A stretch of DNA of 64,000 nucleotides from Nostoc sp. FACHB-152 (GTDB lineage: Bacteria; Cyanobacteriota; Cyanobacteriia; Cyanobacteriales; Nostocaceae). Each line of letters begins with the position of its first letter. The first letter of the stretch is position 1. Below the pieces are notes generated by a model. It made no database searches and was not told the DNA's origin. It saw nothing but the letters and a program-made list of their open reading frames with translations. The stretch lies in assembly GCF_014697475.1 (NCBI RefSeq), contig NZ_JACJRV010000004.1:186001-250000 (forward strand), written 5' to 3'. The translations under genes and the position numbers were made by a program. Below are positions 29,428 to 38,820 of this stretch, piece after piece.

Positions 29428-31638
29428 ATGCCAAAATCAAAAAAGAGCGCCAATCCCATCAATTTAAACGATCCACAATACTATCTCAACCGAGAGTTAA
29501 GCTGGCTGGAATTTAATAGTAAAGTGTTGCATGAAGCCTGTGACTCACGCACACCACTGTTAGAACGACTAAAGTTTTTAGCAATCTTCAGTTCTAATTT
29601 AGATGAATTCTTCATGGTGCGGGTTGCAGCATTAAAGCAACAGGTGGAAGCAAAAGTTACTCAGTTAACTCCCGATGGTCGTACCCCGCAACAACAACTA
29701 GACGATATTCGCTTGAACCTGAGTCCGCAAGTAGTCAAACAACATCAACATTTTGAAGAAGTTCTACGTCCCCTACTTGCCCAACACCGTATTCATCTAC
29801 TGGATTATATTAATTTAAATCAAAAACAACGGACTTATTTAGATAATTATTTTGAAGAACAAATATTTCCAGTTTTGACTCCTTTGGCTGTTGATCCTAG
29901 CCATCCTTTTCCCTATATTTCTAATCTCAGTTTAAATTTGGCAGTTGTCGTCAAAAACCCCGATACTGACGAGGAATTTTTTGCCAGAGTCAAAGTTCCT
30001 AGCGTTCTACCGCGATTTTTACCTTTACCACCAGAGTTAGGCATTCAAGAAAATGGGCAACCAGCAAACTGGACAGGTGTACCTTTAGAACAGGCGATCG
30101 CGCATAATTTAGATGCGCTATTTCCGGGTATGAATATCCAGGAATATCATCCCTTCCGCATTACCCGTGATGCCGACTTAACACTAGAAGAAGATGAAGC
30201 AGATGACCTGCTATTAGCGATCGAACAGGAACTACGTAAACGTCGTATGGGTGGTAATCCCGTCCGAATAGAAATTCAATCCCAGACTCCAGAACCAATC
30301 CGGACAAGGTTGTTGCAAGATTTAGACTTAACAGACAGCGATGTTTATGAAGTAGATGGTTTATTGGGTCTGCGAGACTTGATGTACTTTATGGCATTGC
30401 CTTTGCCGGAATTAAAAGATCCTCCTCGTCAGTCTGTCGTTCCTCCGCGTCTGCAAAGATTGCGAGAACCGAGTATAGATACAGATGTCATGGAGATGGA
30501 AGAAGGCAAAGACTTTTTTGCAGTAATTCAGGAAAAGGATTTATTAGTACATCATCCTTATCAATCTTTCTCAGCTACGGTTGTGCGTTTTATCACCCAT
30601 GCAGCCTATGACCCGAATGTACTAGCTATCAAAATGACCCTTTACCGGACTTCTGGTGATTCGCCGATTGTTAACGCCTTAATTGCTGCGGCTGAAAATG
30701 GCAAGCAAGTATCAGTATTAGTAGAATTAAAAGCCCGGTTTGATGAAGAAAATAATATTTACTGGGCAAGGCGTTTAGAAAGAGTTGGAGTTCACGTTGT
30801 TTATGGGTTAGTTGGCTTAAAAACCCATTGCAAAACCGTCATGGTAGTGCGCCGAGAAAAAGATCGGATGCGTCGGTATGTACATATCGGCACTGGAAAT
30901 TACAATCCAAAAACTGCACGATTATATACCGATTTAGGATTGTTCAGTTGTCGTGAAGAATTAGGTGCTGATATTACGGACTTATTTAATTTTTTGACTG
31001 GATACTCGCGGCAAAAGTCTTATCGAGAATTATTAATCGCGCCTGTGAATATGCGCGATCGCTTTTTATCTCTAATTAAGCGTGAAATCGAAAATGTTCA
31101 GAATGGATTTTCTGGCCGGATTGTTGCCAAAATGAATTCTCTCGTCGATCCCCAAATCATCGCCACCTTGTACGAAGCTTCCCGTGCTGGTGTGGAAATT
31201 GATTTAATTATTAGAGGGATTTGCTGTTTACGCCCAGGAATCAAAGACATTAGTGAAAATATTCGGGTAATCAGCATTGTCGGTCGCTTTTTAGAACATT
31301 CCCGCATCTATTATTTTTATAACAATGCTCAGGAAGAAATCTATATTGGTAGTGCTGATTGGATGCGCCGCAACTTAGATAGGCGGGTGGAAGTAATTAC
31401 ACCAATTAAAGACCAAGATATTGCTAAAGACTTGCAAGAAATTCTCGGAATCATGCTAGCAGATAACCGTCAAGCTTGGGAATTGCAAGGTGATGGTACT
31501 TACATACAACGCCGTCCCTGCGATGATTGTGCCGATTCTAATTCACAAATAACTCTGATGAATATGGCACTGCGTTCTACAGGTATAGCTGGAAACTTGC
31601 TTGATTCTAAAAAAGTTAGTTTTTATACTGATAACTAA
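29428..31638 (+). CDS. ppk1: Polyphosphate kinase 1
   Basis: Reversibly polymerises the gamma phosphate of ATP into inorganic polyphosphate. The 736-residue product covers all family domains: the N-terminal helical domain (YLNRELSWLEFNSKVLHEA), the head domain and two PLD-like C-terminal domains. The autophosphorylated histidine is in VHIGTGNYNP (H486) and the second conserved one in LEHSRIYYF (H624). I choose the ATG at 29428; no strong ribosome-binding site is seen. It starts 139 bases after the usher-like gene but is unrelated in function. Confidence 0.96.
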   Translation: MPKSKKSANPINLNDPQYYLNRELSWLEFNSKVLHEACDSRTPLLERLKFLAIFSSNLDEFFMVRVAALKQQVEAKVTQLTPDGRTPQQQLDDIRLNLSPQVVKQHQHFEEVLRPLLAQHRIHLLDYINLNQKQRTYLDNYFEEQIFPVLTPLAVDPSHPFPYISNLSLNLAVVVKNPDTDEEFFARVKVPSVLPRFLPLPPELGIQENGQPANWTGVPLEQAIAHNLDALFPGMNIQEYHPFRITRDADLTLEEDEADDLLLAIEQELRKRRMGGNPVRIEIQSQTPEPIRTRLLQDLDLTDSDVYEVDGLLGLRDLMYFMALPLPELKDPPRQSVVPPRLQRLREPSIDTDVMEMEEGKDFFAVIQEKDLLVHHPYQSFSATVVRFITHAAYDPNVLAIKMTLYRTSGDSPIVNALIAAAENGKQVSVLVELKARFDEENNIYWARRLERVGVHVVYGLVGLKTHCKTVMVVRREKDRMRRYVHIGTGNYNPKTARLYTDLGLFSCREELGADITDLFNFLTGYSRQKSYRELLIAPVNMRDRFLSLIKREIENVQNGFSGRIVAKMNSLVDPQIIATLYEASRAGVEIDLIIRGICCLRPGIKDISENIRVISIVGRFLEHSRIYYFYNNAQEEIYIGSADWMRRNLDRRVEVITPIKDQDIAKDLQEILGIMLADNRQAWELQGDGTYIQRRPCDDCADSNSQITLMNMALRSTGIAGNLLDSKKVSFYTDN

Positions 31639-31794
31639 AAAAATAATTTTTTTAGCAAACTATAATTTTTCAATACTTTATCTAGATGAATTTGTTGACT
31701 AGACAGCACTTATTCAACCATAAGATAGAGTAATTCTGGGAACTTACTCTCATAAACTATAAGCACTGTTGTAATTTATTTTGTTTTCCCTTGA

Positions 31795-32211
31795 ATGTTA
31801 ATGCTCTCCTGTGAGTCTTCTGCGTTACGCGTTCTAGTGGTTGATGACCACGAACTAACTCGCTTAACTCTGCAATTAGCTTTTTCTTGTCAAGAAAATA
31901 TTCAAGTTGTTGGGTTAGCTAGTAATGGTCAAGAAGCCGTAGAAATGGTGAAACGCTACCAGCCTGATGTGATTGTTCTAGATTTACAGATGCCAATCAT
32001 GGATGGTTGGAGTGCTTCTAGTCAAATTAAAGCCATCTCTCCACATACTCAGATACTTGCTTATTCCTCAGTAGAAGATGCTCATTCTTCACCTACCACG
32101 GGAATGGCTAACTTTGATTATTTTTGTAAGAAAGATGTCCCTACCACCGAACTCATCGCTATGGTTAGACACCTAGGCCACCGTGGGGGAGATACGAGAA
32201 TGGCAGGATAA
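31795..32211 (+). CDS. Single-domain response regulator
   Basis: A 138-residue receiver domain with no output domain. The acidic pocket (VVDDHE), the phosphoacceptor Asp in VIVLDLQMP, the Ser/Thr position (AYSS) and the conserved Lys (CKKD) are all present, so it should be phosphorylated. Such CheY-like proteins act in phosphorelays or by protein contact. The partner kinase is not adjacent. The true start may be the second Met, two codons in. A strong hairpin terminator follows. Confidence 0.88.
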   Translation: MLMLSCESSALRVLVVDDHELTRLTLQLAFSCQENIQVVGLASNGQEAVEMVKRYQPDVIVLDLQMPIMDGWSASSQIKAISPHTQILAYSSVEDAHSSPTTGMANFDYFCKKDVPTTELIAMVRHLGHRGGDTRMAG

Positions 32212-32288
32212 TGTTGCGGCTTCGTTATTGGCAATTTAACGTAGGTTTGGCTCAGTTCTGGAAGCTTGGGAATATTGATTATATGGGC

Positions 32289-32333
32289 GCGTCGATATAA
32301 CTCGTAACGTAGAGTTATACCGACGCAGTTTTT
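32289..32333. terminator. Bidirectional terminator between convergent genes
   Basis: GCGTCG-A-TATAACTC pairs with GAGTTATA-C-CGACGC, a 14-pair stem with one mismatch, followed by AGTTTTT on the plus strand. It lies between the response regulator and a convergent small gene. Confidence 0.85.
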
Positions 32334-32343
32334 ATATCTCTAC

Positions 32344-32526
32344 TTAATTATTGCCCGTTTCTGGAATAGTACGTTTATATTCATCAATTAAATCGTCTAG
32401 TTCTTCTAAAGCTTGATTGACATCTACTCTCAAAGTGCCTAAGTTGGGCTGTTCCAGGAGGCTTAATAGGTAGTCTCGTTTACTTTGAACAGCAGTAATT
32501 CTTTCTTTGATAGTTTGTAGATCCAT
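32344..32526 (-). CDS. Small helical hypothetical protein
   Basis: 60 residues, highly charged, predicted to be one or two helices with coiled-coil character (IKERITAVQSKRDYLLSLLEQ; VNQALEELDDLIDEYKR). No signal peptide. The frame ends just beside a shared terminator, supporting a real gene. I do not recognise the family. Confidence 0.6.
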   Translation of the reverse strand: MDLQTIKERITAVQSKRDYLLSLLEQPNLGTLRVDVNQALEELDDLIDEYKRTIPETGNN

Positions 32527-32734
32527 TGTTGTTGTCTCATGGTTAACTATATCCAGTTTAAAGTTAACGCAAAACCGGGAGAAGCTTGATCAAACAGCCA
32601 AAAGTTGTCAAACCTGTGACTAAATGATTGCGAAGAAACGACAAACTAGGTTTTTGGATGGTTGGTCTTCCGTAATCTGTTACACATAGCCGATGATAAT
32701 AAACTAATGTGTTAATAAATATTATCTTCAGCTC

Positions 32735-33280
32735 ATGTTACGCCAAATCTCTTTGGGAACTTTAGGTTTAACCATCGGTAGCATATTAACCATTGTCGGT
32801 TTCATCGCCTATGCTGCTAATAATGCCACCCTAAATCTCGTCGGTTTTTTTTACGGTTTTCCTTTATTGTTGGGAGGGCTGGCACTCAAAGCCAATGAAC
32901 TTAAACCCATACCTTTCACACAAGCAACAACACCACAAGTATTATCTTTACGGCAGCAACAAGCAACAGTCACTCAAAATAAAATTCGCAAAGACATTAC
33001 GCGATATTGCTACGGTCAAGATGACCACTTCGATACAGCACTGACTTACTTGGGGCTGAGTCCCTCTGATGAAGACAGGCCAACAGTTACCGGTTTACGA
33101 GAAGAAGAAACTAATGGTGCATATACGTTAATTTTAGAATTTGATTCCCCTTTTATTCCAATTAATGTTTGGCAAGAAAAGCAAGAAAAAATGACTAGCT
33201 ATTTTGGCCCTGGAGTTGAGATTAAAATCACCCAGCCAGGAGAAAATAAGATTGAATTAGCTTTAATTACTAGTCAATAA
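32735..33280 (+). CDS. DUF2854 membrane protein
   Basis: A 181-residue protein with two closely spaced hydrophobic segments (about residues 5-30, LGLTIGSILTIVGFIAYAA, and 34-52, NLVGFFYGFPLLLGGLAL). A cytoplasmic domain of about 125 residues follows (DITRYCYGQDDHFDTALTYL ... WQEKQEKMTSYFGPG). This matches the DUF2854 family, found in cyanobacteria and plastids; its function is not established to my knowledge. It is convergent with the CRR7-type gene, with a long hairpin between. Confidence 0.82.
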   Translation: MLRQISLGTLGLTIGSILTIVGFIAYAANNATLNLVGFFYGFPLLLGGLALKANELKPIPFTQATTPQVLSLRQQQATVTQNKIRKDITRYCYGQDDHFDTALTYLGLSPSDEDRPTVTGLREEETNGAYTLILEFDSPFIPINVWQEKQEKMTSYFGPGVEIKITQPGENKIELALITSQ

Positions 33281-33290
33281 TCAATGGTGA

Positions 33291-33325
33291 GTCAGTTGTT
33301 CATGAGTTTCTCATCAACAACTGAC
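33291..33325. repeat. Long hairpin between convergent genes
   Basis: GTCAGTTGTT-C-ATGAG pairs with CTCAT-C-AACAACTGAC around a TTT loop: 15 pairs and one C-C mismatch. It is a likely transcript-end structure for the DUF2854 gene and its convergent neighbour, though no T-tract follows. Confidence 0.65.
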
Positions 33326-33425
33326 GTTAGGGACATTAGGCAGGTTTATTAATTATTGACAGGGCGAGTAAATACAGAAGTAAAACATCTCAAAATATCT
33401 TATGCACAATTAAACTTACCAAAAA

Positions 33426-33686
33426 TTATTTTTCTAATCTCACGGCATACCACTGTAAATATTGTCCTGCGCCGATATCTAACTCGCAACTTGTGTCAAT
33501 TAAATATTGGGCTTTATCTTGCACAGAATCGATATTTTGCAATTCTGGTGGTAAATCCTGTAAATTAATTCCTTGTAAAACTTTTTGCAACTTTTCTAAT
33601 AATTCTGCGGCTGTAAGAAATTGCTCTGGTTGATTGGTTTCTAAAACAACAAAATTATCTTGTTGGTACATTAAATAGTCTGGCAT
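33426..33686 (-). CDS. CRR7-family protein (NDH-1 biogenesis)
   Basis: An 86-residue soluble protein starting MPDYLMYQQDNFVVLETNQP and ending YLQWYAVRLEK. I recognise this as the chlororespiratory reduction 7 family, conserved in cyanobacteria and plastids. In plants CRR7 is needed for accumulation of the chloroplast NADH dehydrogenase-like complex, so a role in NDH-1 assembly is inferred here. The full family length is present. It is a single gene with a hairpin upstream. Confidence 0.85.
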   Translation of the reverse strand: MPDYLMYQQDNFVVLETNQPEQFLTAAELLEKLQKVLQGINLQDLPPELQNIDSVQDKAQYLIDTSCELDIGAGQYLQWYAVRLEK

Positions 33687-33730
33687 CGTATTAATGGAGT
33701 AGATTATTTTTTTTGTAAGAAGTTTATTTT

Positions 33731-33768
33731 AAAGGTAATTGTTTAACGGTAGACAAACAATTACCTTT
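33731..33768 (-). repeat. Perfect 14-pair hairpin upstream of the CRR7-type gene
   Basis: AAAGGTAATTGTTT (33731-33744) is exactly complementary to AAACAATTACCTTT (33755-33768) around a ten-base loop. It lies 45 bases upstream of the CRR7-type start and 28 bases after the stop of the putative minus-strand remnant, so it may be that lost gene's terminator. Confidence 0.65.
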
Positions 33769-33795
33769 ACTAAATTTTATCTTTATATATTTTAG

Positions 33796-34017
33796 TCAAT
33801 AAATCAGTAATGTCTCAGAAACTTTACCATATGTTTTGAGCATAGATAAGTATTCAAGGCTAAGGTAAGAAATTTTACTGAAATTTTTAAGCTTCTCTAA
33901 ATTTTCACCATAAAGTTTATCACCTAGCTTGATAATAACCCTATGTAATTTATTGAATTCTTCTTTAAGAGGATGTCTAAAATTTTTTTGTGTTGTATTT
34001 AAGACTTGTAGAAACCC
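33796..34017 (-). pseudogene. Possible 3' remnant of a decayed gene
   Basis: A minus-strand frame of 73 codons is open from 34017 down to a TGA at 33796-33798 but has no plausible start. It reads like protein (VIIKLGDKLYGENLEKLKNF, then LSLEYLSMLKTYGKVSETL), with normal amino-acid composition. A TAA lies just upstream in frame. A terminator-like hairpin follows. I recognise no family. Chance is possible for a frame of this length. Confidence 0.35.
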
Positions 34018-34077
34018 TTAAATACTTCTTTTTAAGAGGTATCAAGAAAATTATATTAATACTTCTCAGACATCCTC
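33969..34077. mobile_element. Possible MITE-like element (109 bases)
   Basis: GAGGATGTCT at 33969-33978 is mirrored by AGACATCCTC at 34068-34077, and both outer flanks read TAA, as a three-base target duplication would. A nested palindrome (GTATTTAAG / CTTAAATAC, 33995-34025) lies inside. The ends resemble terminal repeats of small IS5-like elements, but the minus-strand frame runs through one end, so the call is tentative. Confidence 0.35.
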
Positions 34078-34770
34078 TAACAGCAGAGATAGAAGCTTGA
34101 GCTATAGATAAACAAAGCAGATGCCTAGCGTTCCTCAGATTGGATTTTAGCTATATTCTAAGGTAGATTTGATAATTTTTGAAGTTATCCTTATTATGTG
34201 TTCAAAGTAACTTTATCACTGGGCTTGATAATACTATCAGTATGTATATAAAGTAACTTTATAACTCTAGAATTTTAGAGGATGTTTGAAGTTTTACCTA
34301 AAATAGCAATTACAGTTTAGCACTAGGGAAATATAAGCATAAGATTTGCTACCAAAGTTAAAACTAGACAACTCAAAATTACTATTAGCTTTTTAGTAGA
34401 TTTCCATGCAACGTAATTATCTAAAATTTTTTAGACAGCAGTTGGTTGACTCTTCTGTTATCCAAAAAAATTGGATTGTGGATTGAGGTATTCTGATGCT
34501 GCAATTTCCGTACTTAAGCAGATTATTATGCGGCGATCGCCATCTCAGTGGACGACTTTACCTTTTATTCAACCAGGGTTGCAGGCTAAATTTAAACCGC
34601 CCATTAACATTAGCCAATAACTTCAACTCAGGCGGACTTAGCCTATCTACATTTTAGTAAGGTTGTACATACCCCAAACAAAACCTGAGTTTGAAGCATT
34701 TTGGTTGTGTAATCAAACCTTACTCTAGTTTACCCATTCCGATAATCTTATTTTCTGTGGAACGCAATTC

Positions 34771-35793
34771 ATGTCAGCGATAAGCCCCTTTTCACTTTCT
34801 AAACAACCTCCGGTAGTTCTGGTGGCTGATGATGATAAGACCATCCGCGTGCTTTTGCGTGAAGCTATGGAACAAGAAGGCTATCGAGTGGTTGAGGTCA
34901 CAGATGGTAAGCAGTGTTTAGATGCTTATGAGACTGTTAAACCAGACATAGTGTTGCTAGATGCAATTATGCCTGTAATGGATGGTTTTACTTGCTGTAA
35001 ACAATTGCTGCAAATTGCCCGAAATAATCTGATCTCAGCACTGGCAAATCTAGATATAGACTCGGCTTCGGGTGGTGCTGTGATTTCTAAGCTATGGGGA
35101 CGTACTCCAATATTAATGATTACTAGTTTAGATGATGCAGCGTCTGTAGACCGTGCTTTTGAAGCAGGAGCCACTGATTACATTACTAAGCCAATTCACT
35201 GGGCAGTTTTGCGCCAACGTTTACGCCGCCTGCTACAGCAAGCTCAAGTATACAAACAGTTAGAGGCGGCAAACTTGGCGTTGCAAGAACTTGCTAATGT
35301 TGATGGCTTGACTGGTCTGGCTAATCGCCGCCGTTTTGATGAATATTTAACTACACAGTGGATTAATCTAGCCCAAGAAGGCTGCCCATTATCTTTAATT
35401 TTATGTGATATTGATTATTTTAAATTTTATAACGATCAATATGGTCATCCGGCTGGGGATGTTTGCTTGCAAAAGGTAGGTGCTGTTTTAAACAAGAAAG
35501 CACAAAAACATCATGATTTGGTAGCGCGTTATGGTGGTGAGGAATTTGCGGTAGTCATGCCCAATACTCATGCATCTGGCGCATTTCATGTTGCGAAAGC
35601 GATGCAAACTGGGGTGCGAAATTTACAAATTGTTCATGATGCTTCTGCTGTGAATGATTATGTTACTCTGAGCATAGGAGTAGCCACCCTGATTCCGACT
35701 TGGGAAACTTCCCCTTCAGATTTAATTGTTGCCGCCGACAAAGCACTTTACACAGCTAAGGCAGAAGGACGTAATCGAATTGTTCTGAGGTAA
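34771..35793 (+). CDS. Response regulator with GGDEF domain (diguanylate cyclase)
   Basis: 340 residues: a receiver domain (about 14-150) joined by a short helical linker to a GGDEF domain (about 175-338). The receiver has the acidic pair in VADDDK, the phosphoacceptor in VLLDAIMPVMDG and the Lys in ITKPI. It carries an insertion of roughly 25 residues between LLQIAR and RTPILMIT. The GGDEF domain has DGLTGLANRRRFD, DIDYFKFYNDQYGH and the catalytic RYGGEEFAVV, so it should make cyclic di-GMP. The residue expected to be Arg in the RxxD inhibitory site is Lys (KHHD). It stops directly against the sasA stop codon (convergent, no gap). Confidence 0.92.
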   Translation: MSAISPFSLSKQPPVVLVADDDKTIRVLLREAMEQEGYRVVEVTDGKQCLDAYETVKPDIVLLDAIMPVMDGFTCCKQLLQIARNNLISALANLDIDSASGGAVISKLWGRTPILMITSLDDAASVDRAFEAGATDYITKPIHWAVLRQRLRRLLQQAQVYKQLEAANLALQELANVDGLTGLANRRRFDEYLTTQWINLAQEGCPLSLILCDIDYFKFYNDQYGHPAGDVCLQKVGAVLNKKAQKHHDLVARYGGEEFAVVMPNTHASGAFHVAKAMQTGVRNLQIVHDASAVNDYVTLSIGVATLIPTWETSPSDLIVAADKALYTAKAEGRNRIVLR

Positions 35794-36981
35794 TTAAAAA
35801 GGATACACTGGCAAGGTGAAGTGAAACCACGCACCACCATTAGCATTAGAGTCTACCCAAATTTGACCATAATGCGCTCGAATAATACGTTGGCATAGAC
35901 AAAGACCAATCCCATATCCTTCTGTACCTTCGTCTCTTTGCAGGCGGAAGTGATTTTCAAAGATCAGATCACGACTTTCTAGAGGAATACCAGGGCCAGT
36001 ATCGCCGACACTAAACTGAACCTTTTGAGTGGTGCGGTGTAATCCGGCAATGCTAATTTTGCCGCCAGCTGGGGTATATTTAATGGCGTTATCTAAGAGA
36101 TTTACTAAGACTTGACGGATGCGTTCAGGATCGGCATACACGCTGGGTAAATCTTTAGGAATATCTGTTTCTAGAATTTGCGATTTAGCCATGTAGCGAT
36201 CGCGCAATTCTTCTAACACTTCTAAACAGAGTTGTCCTAATTCTGTTTTTTGCGGTATAATAGTAAACTCTTTATCGCTGCCTCGACCTACCTGTAACAG
36301 ATCAGCAATTAACCGATCAATTATCTTAGTTTGAGTACGAGCTTGTTTTAATAAATGCGCTGCCATTGCTGGTTTCAAACGCTGAAACTCACCTAACTCT
36401 ATATTGTAGTTAGATTGTAAAGTTTCAATAGCGATCGCTGCTGCTGTTAAGGGATTACGAAGGTCATGAGCCAGCATCGCAATTACTCTGTCTTTAAATT
36501 GCAACTGTTCCTGAAGCTTCTCTTTTTCTTGCTTTAAATTAAAAATTTCGTCTGAGAGTCTGAGCAGTTCCGCAGAAACAGCAACAGAAGTAATTGTTGA
36601 TTTAGGCGATGATATACGCCCATTATCATCTATACGCTCTTGTAAATCTTCTTGCAATTTTAAATAAGCATCGACAGCAGCCTGCCAGCGTGGCCACCAG
36701 TTCTTGAGTTGAGCAATAATGTTACTTCCTGCAAGAACTTGTCTTGGTTCTGGGTGGATTTTGATTAAAGCTGGTGTAGCTACTAATTTAAAATGTTCTG
36801 CCAGATATGGTTGTTGACCGACATCGATAATTTGAAGTTCAAAATTATACTCAGCCTGTAATTCTTTTAAGTAAGCACGTAGGCGCTGTACTTGTTGTCG
36901 AGACTTAGGTCGTCCATCGACAAATAGTAATAACTGGAGAGGAGCCTCAAAAGAAGTAGGCTGATCCTGGGAAACTTGCAT
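35794..36981 (-). CDS. sasA: Circadian clock output histidine kinase SasA
   Basis: SasA senses the KaiC phosphorylation state through its N-terminal KaiB-like thioredoxin fold and phosphorylates RpaA to drive circadian gene expression. The product shows that domain at about residues 13-100 ([32 protein letters not shown]). A coiled linker follows, then the H-box [16 protein letters not shown], the N-box [11 protein letters not shown], the G1 box GDTGPGIP and the G2 region [11 protein letters not shown] set the start at the ATG 36981 (395 residues); an in-frame TTG at 37035 would add 18 residues unlike the family. It is convergent with the diguanylate cyclase gene and abuts it. Confidence 0.95.
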   Translation of the reverse strand: MQVSQDQPTSFEAPLQLLLFVDGRPKSRQQVQRLRAYLKELQAEYNFELQIIDVGQQPYLAEHFKLVATPALIKIHPEPRQVLAGSNIIAQLKNWWPRWQAAVDAYLKLQEDLQERIDDNGRISSPKSTITSVAVSAELLRLSDEIFNLKQEKEKLQEQLQFKDRVIAMLAHDLRNPLTAAAIAIETLQSNYNIELGEFQRLKPAMAAHLLKQARTQTKIIDRLIADLLQVGRGSDKEFTIIPQKTELGQLCLEVLEELRDRYMAKSQILETDIPKDLPSVYADPERIRQVLVNLLDNAIKYTPAGGKISIAGLHRTTQKVQFSVGDTGPGIPLESRDLIFENHFRLQRDEGTEGYGIGLCLCQRIIRAHYGQIWVDSNANGGAWFHFTLPVYPF

Positions 36982-38820
36982 GTAATCGTGTTTCAGCACT
37001 GGTAACAACCTGGCGACGCTTTGCAGAAAGTACAATGAACGAATTTTTGTCGATGGTCGTTGTTTTTTCCAATTTAATATCTATTTTAGATTTTTCCTAC
37101 TCCCATCTGAATCTAGGTTTTTGATGTAAGTCTCTAACTAGCGCGGATACGCCCTAGCAAAATATGAAATAAACACTATTTCTTTTCCTATCGCCCTACA
37201 CCTTCCTGTCCCTATATTTCTGAAGAGCAGCAACACAGGCGGCGCACCACCTGCTACAAATAGAATCAACAAGACCTCTTGACTATTGTTTGTTCTCTAT
37301 TCCCTAGTTTCCTTGTTTTTTGAAAGATACATCTTGTTCTACCTTTGTTTTCTTTTTAGCTAGCATACTGCTTATAAAACAATCTACTTGTCAGTATAAA
37401 TTCGGTTTTAAGTACTAATACAATTGACAGAGAATTATACTGGCATTTTTTTATACTAAATCTAAGTTGATTTGTGCAGCGATCGCTGAAGGTTAACGCT
37501 TTAATTGGCTGAGATCTTAGGTAACAAATTGCCCATACCATAGTATTTATCTGGTAGCCATTAATTGTTCTAGCAAACACTTGACGCTTGGCTTAACTAT
37601 CACTACTAAAACCCTAAACTTGGTTTAGCTTTAGGGCCGACTTTCTCAGAATAGCTTCCCCTTTACCGCAGCAGTTAAATAACTCTTAACCACAAATTTA
37701 CTGCCTTTTGTAAACTTTTAGTTAGCGATCGCTCAAAATTCTCTAAGTCTAGCTTGATAGTGCTTTCAATAGAGTGATTTAGCCCGAATCTGACAAATCA
37801 CTCCTTTTTGTTGGTGTGAAAACACAATAACTTATCACATTAGCATTTTCCTCACTGTGATCAGCAAACTTTTGTGAGGGTGGCAAAAACAGTCACAGCC
37901 AAACATCGGCTTTCTTGAACAACTGCGATCGCCTTGCTACATGAAAGAGTATTTACTCTCACAATTGCTTAGAGTTTTTTTAGCATCAGTGAGTGCAAAC
38001 TTTTTTCTTTTGAGGCTCATGCTAGATATAGATGTGGTTTTATTTTATCACTTTTAATTTAAAAATTTTATTATTGACCAATTTTTGTCCACTTTGTAAG
38101 TATAGGTTCTTCAAGCAATTTTGTTGGCTCCTGAGTTGTGATGTCTAGAGATTTTATAGGAATCTGGTTTGATTACTGAACATACTTGTGTAAAGAGGGA
38201 ATAGGCACTAGACAATAGGCAAAAGCTTCTCAGGCTGGTAACAATGTACTGATTCTTTTCAAAAATCAAATATGATTCCTATATTCAAAGTAGTGGTTAA
38301 TAATAGATTTTTACGTGTTTTGAGCTACTATTCAATATTTTATAAATAAGGAAAATTAAATATATTGTGCATAAATAAAAATTTAGCTTCAAAGAATATT
38401 ATAAGTAATCAGATGGAGGCAGAGCCTTAGCTAATTCTGTCAATAAATAGTGTGTAGCTATTAAATAAAAAATTATTCAACTTTATAGATATGTGTATTG
38501 ATCACCTAAGTATTTTTGGTAAAAACTCGAATATGCGATCGCTGAAACTTAATTCCTAAAACCTAAATTTACGCAACTTGATCAAAGCACAGTATTCCTT
38601 AACTGCGATCATCTAAACTACTACTACAGCATGGCGTAAATAAAGCAACCATTTAAAATTCCGAAAAAGTTTATTCAATAATACTTTTGACTTTTTACTT
38701 CCGCCCTGCGCTGCTAGTCTGCACATTAGCTTGAGCAAAACTAAATCTTGTAACTCACCGTGAAGTATCGCCAGTCTGCGCTAGGGTAGAAAAGGACACG
38801 CTATTAATAATTTTCTGCTT
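36982..38820. other. 1.8-kb gene-free region
   Basis: No credible gene in either strand. Short frames here have no family features and odd composition. There are at least four HIP1 sites (near 37480, 37726, 37925 and 38534) and AT-rich stretches (38040-38090, 38330-38480). CCTCAC and GTGAGG near 37850-37880 form only a weak inverted repeat. I found no tRNA, CRISPR or transposon end. A small RNA or a decayed gene cannot be excluded. Confidence 0.5.

Larger units (their letters stand above)
33687..34770. other. 1.08-kb decayed intergenic region
   Basis: No intact gene. It contains a 14-pair hairpin (33731-33768), a possible 3' gene remnant on the minus strand (33796-34017), an inverted-repeat element (33969-34077) and a lone copy of the same kind of end at 34278. 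Near-repeats of TTTATCAC..CTTGATAAT occur at 33916 and 34212. The last 250 bases, with a HIP1 site near 34536, probably hold the promoter of the REC-GGDEF gene. Confidence 0.6.

Noticed and set aside
33969-34077. CRISPR-like reading of the repeats in the 33.7-34.8 kb gap
   Set aside because: Only two inverted copies and one lone end are present, spacing is irregular, and no cas gene is in the window.
37356-37580. 74-codon minus-strand open frame in the gap beside sasA
   Set aside because: No family pattern, no ribosome-binding site, odd composition, and no hairpin or neighbour support; likely chance in an AT-rich gap.
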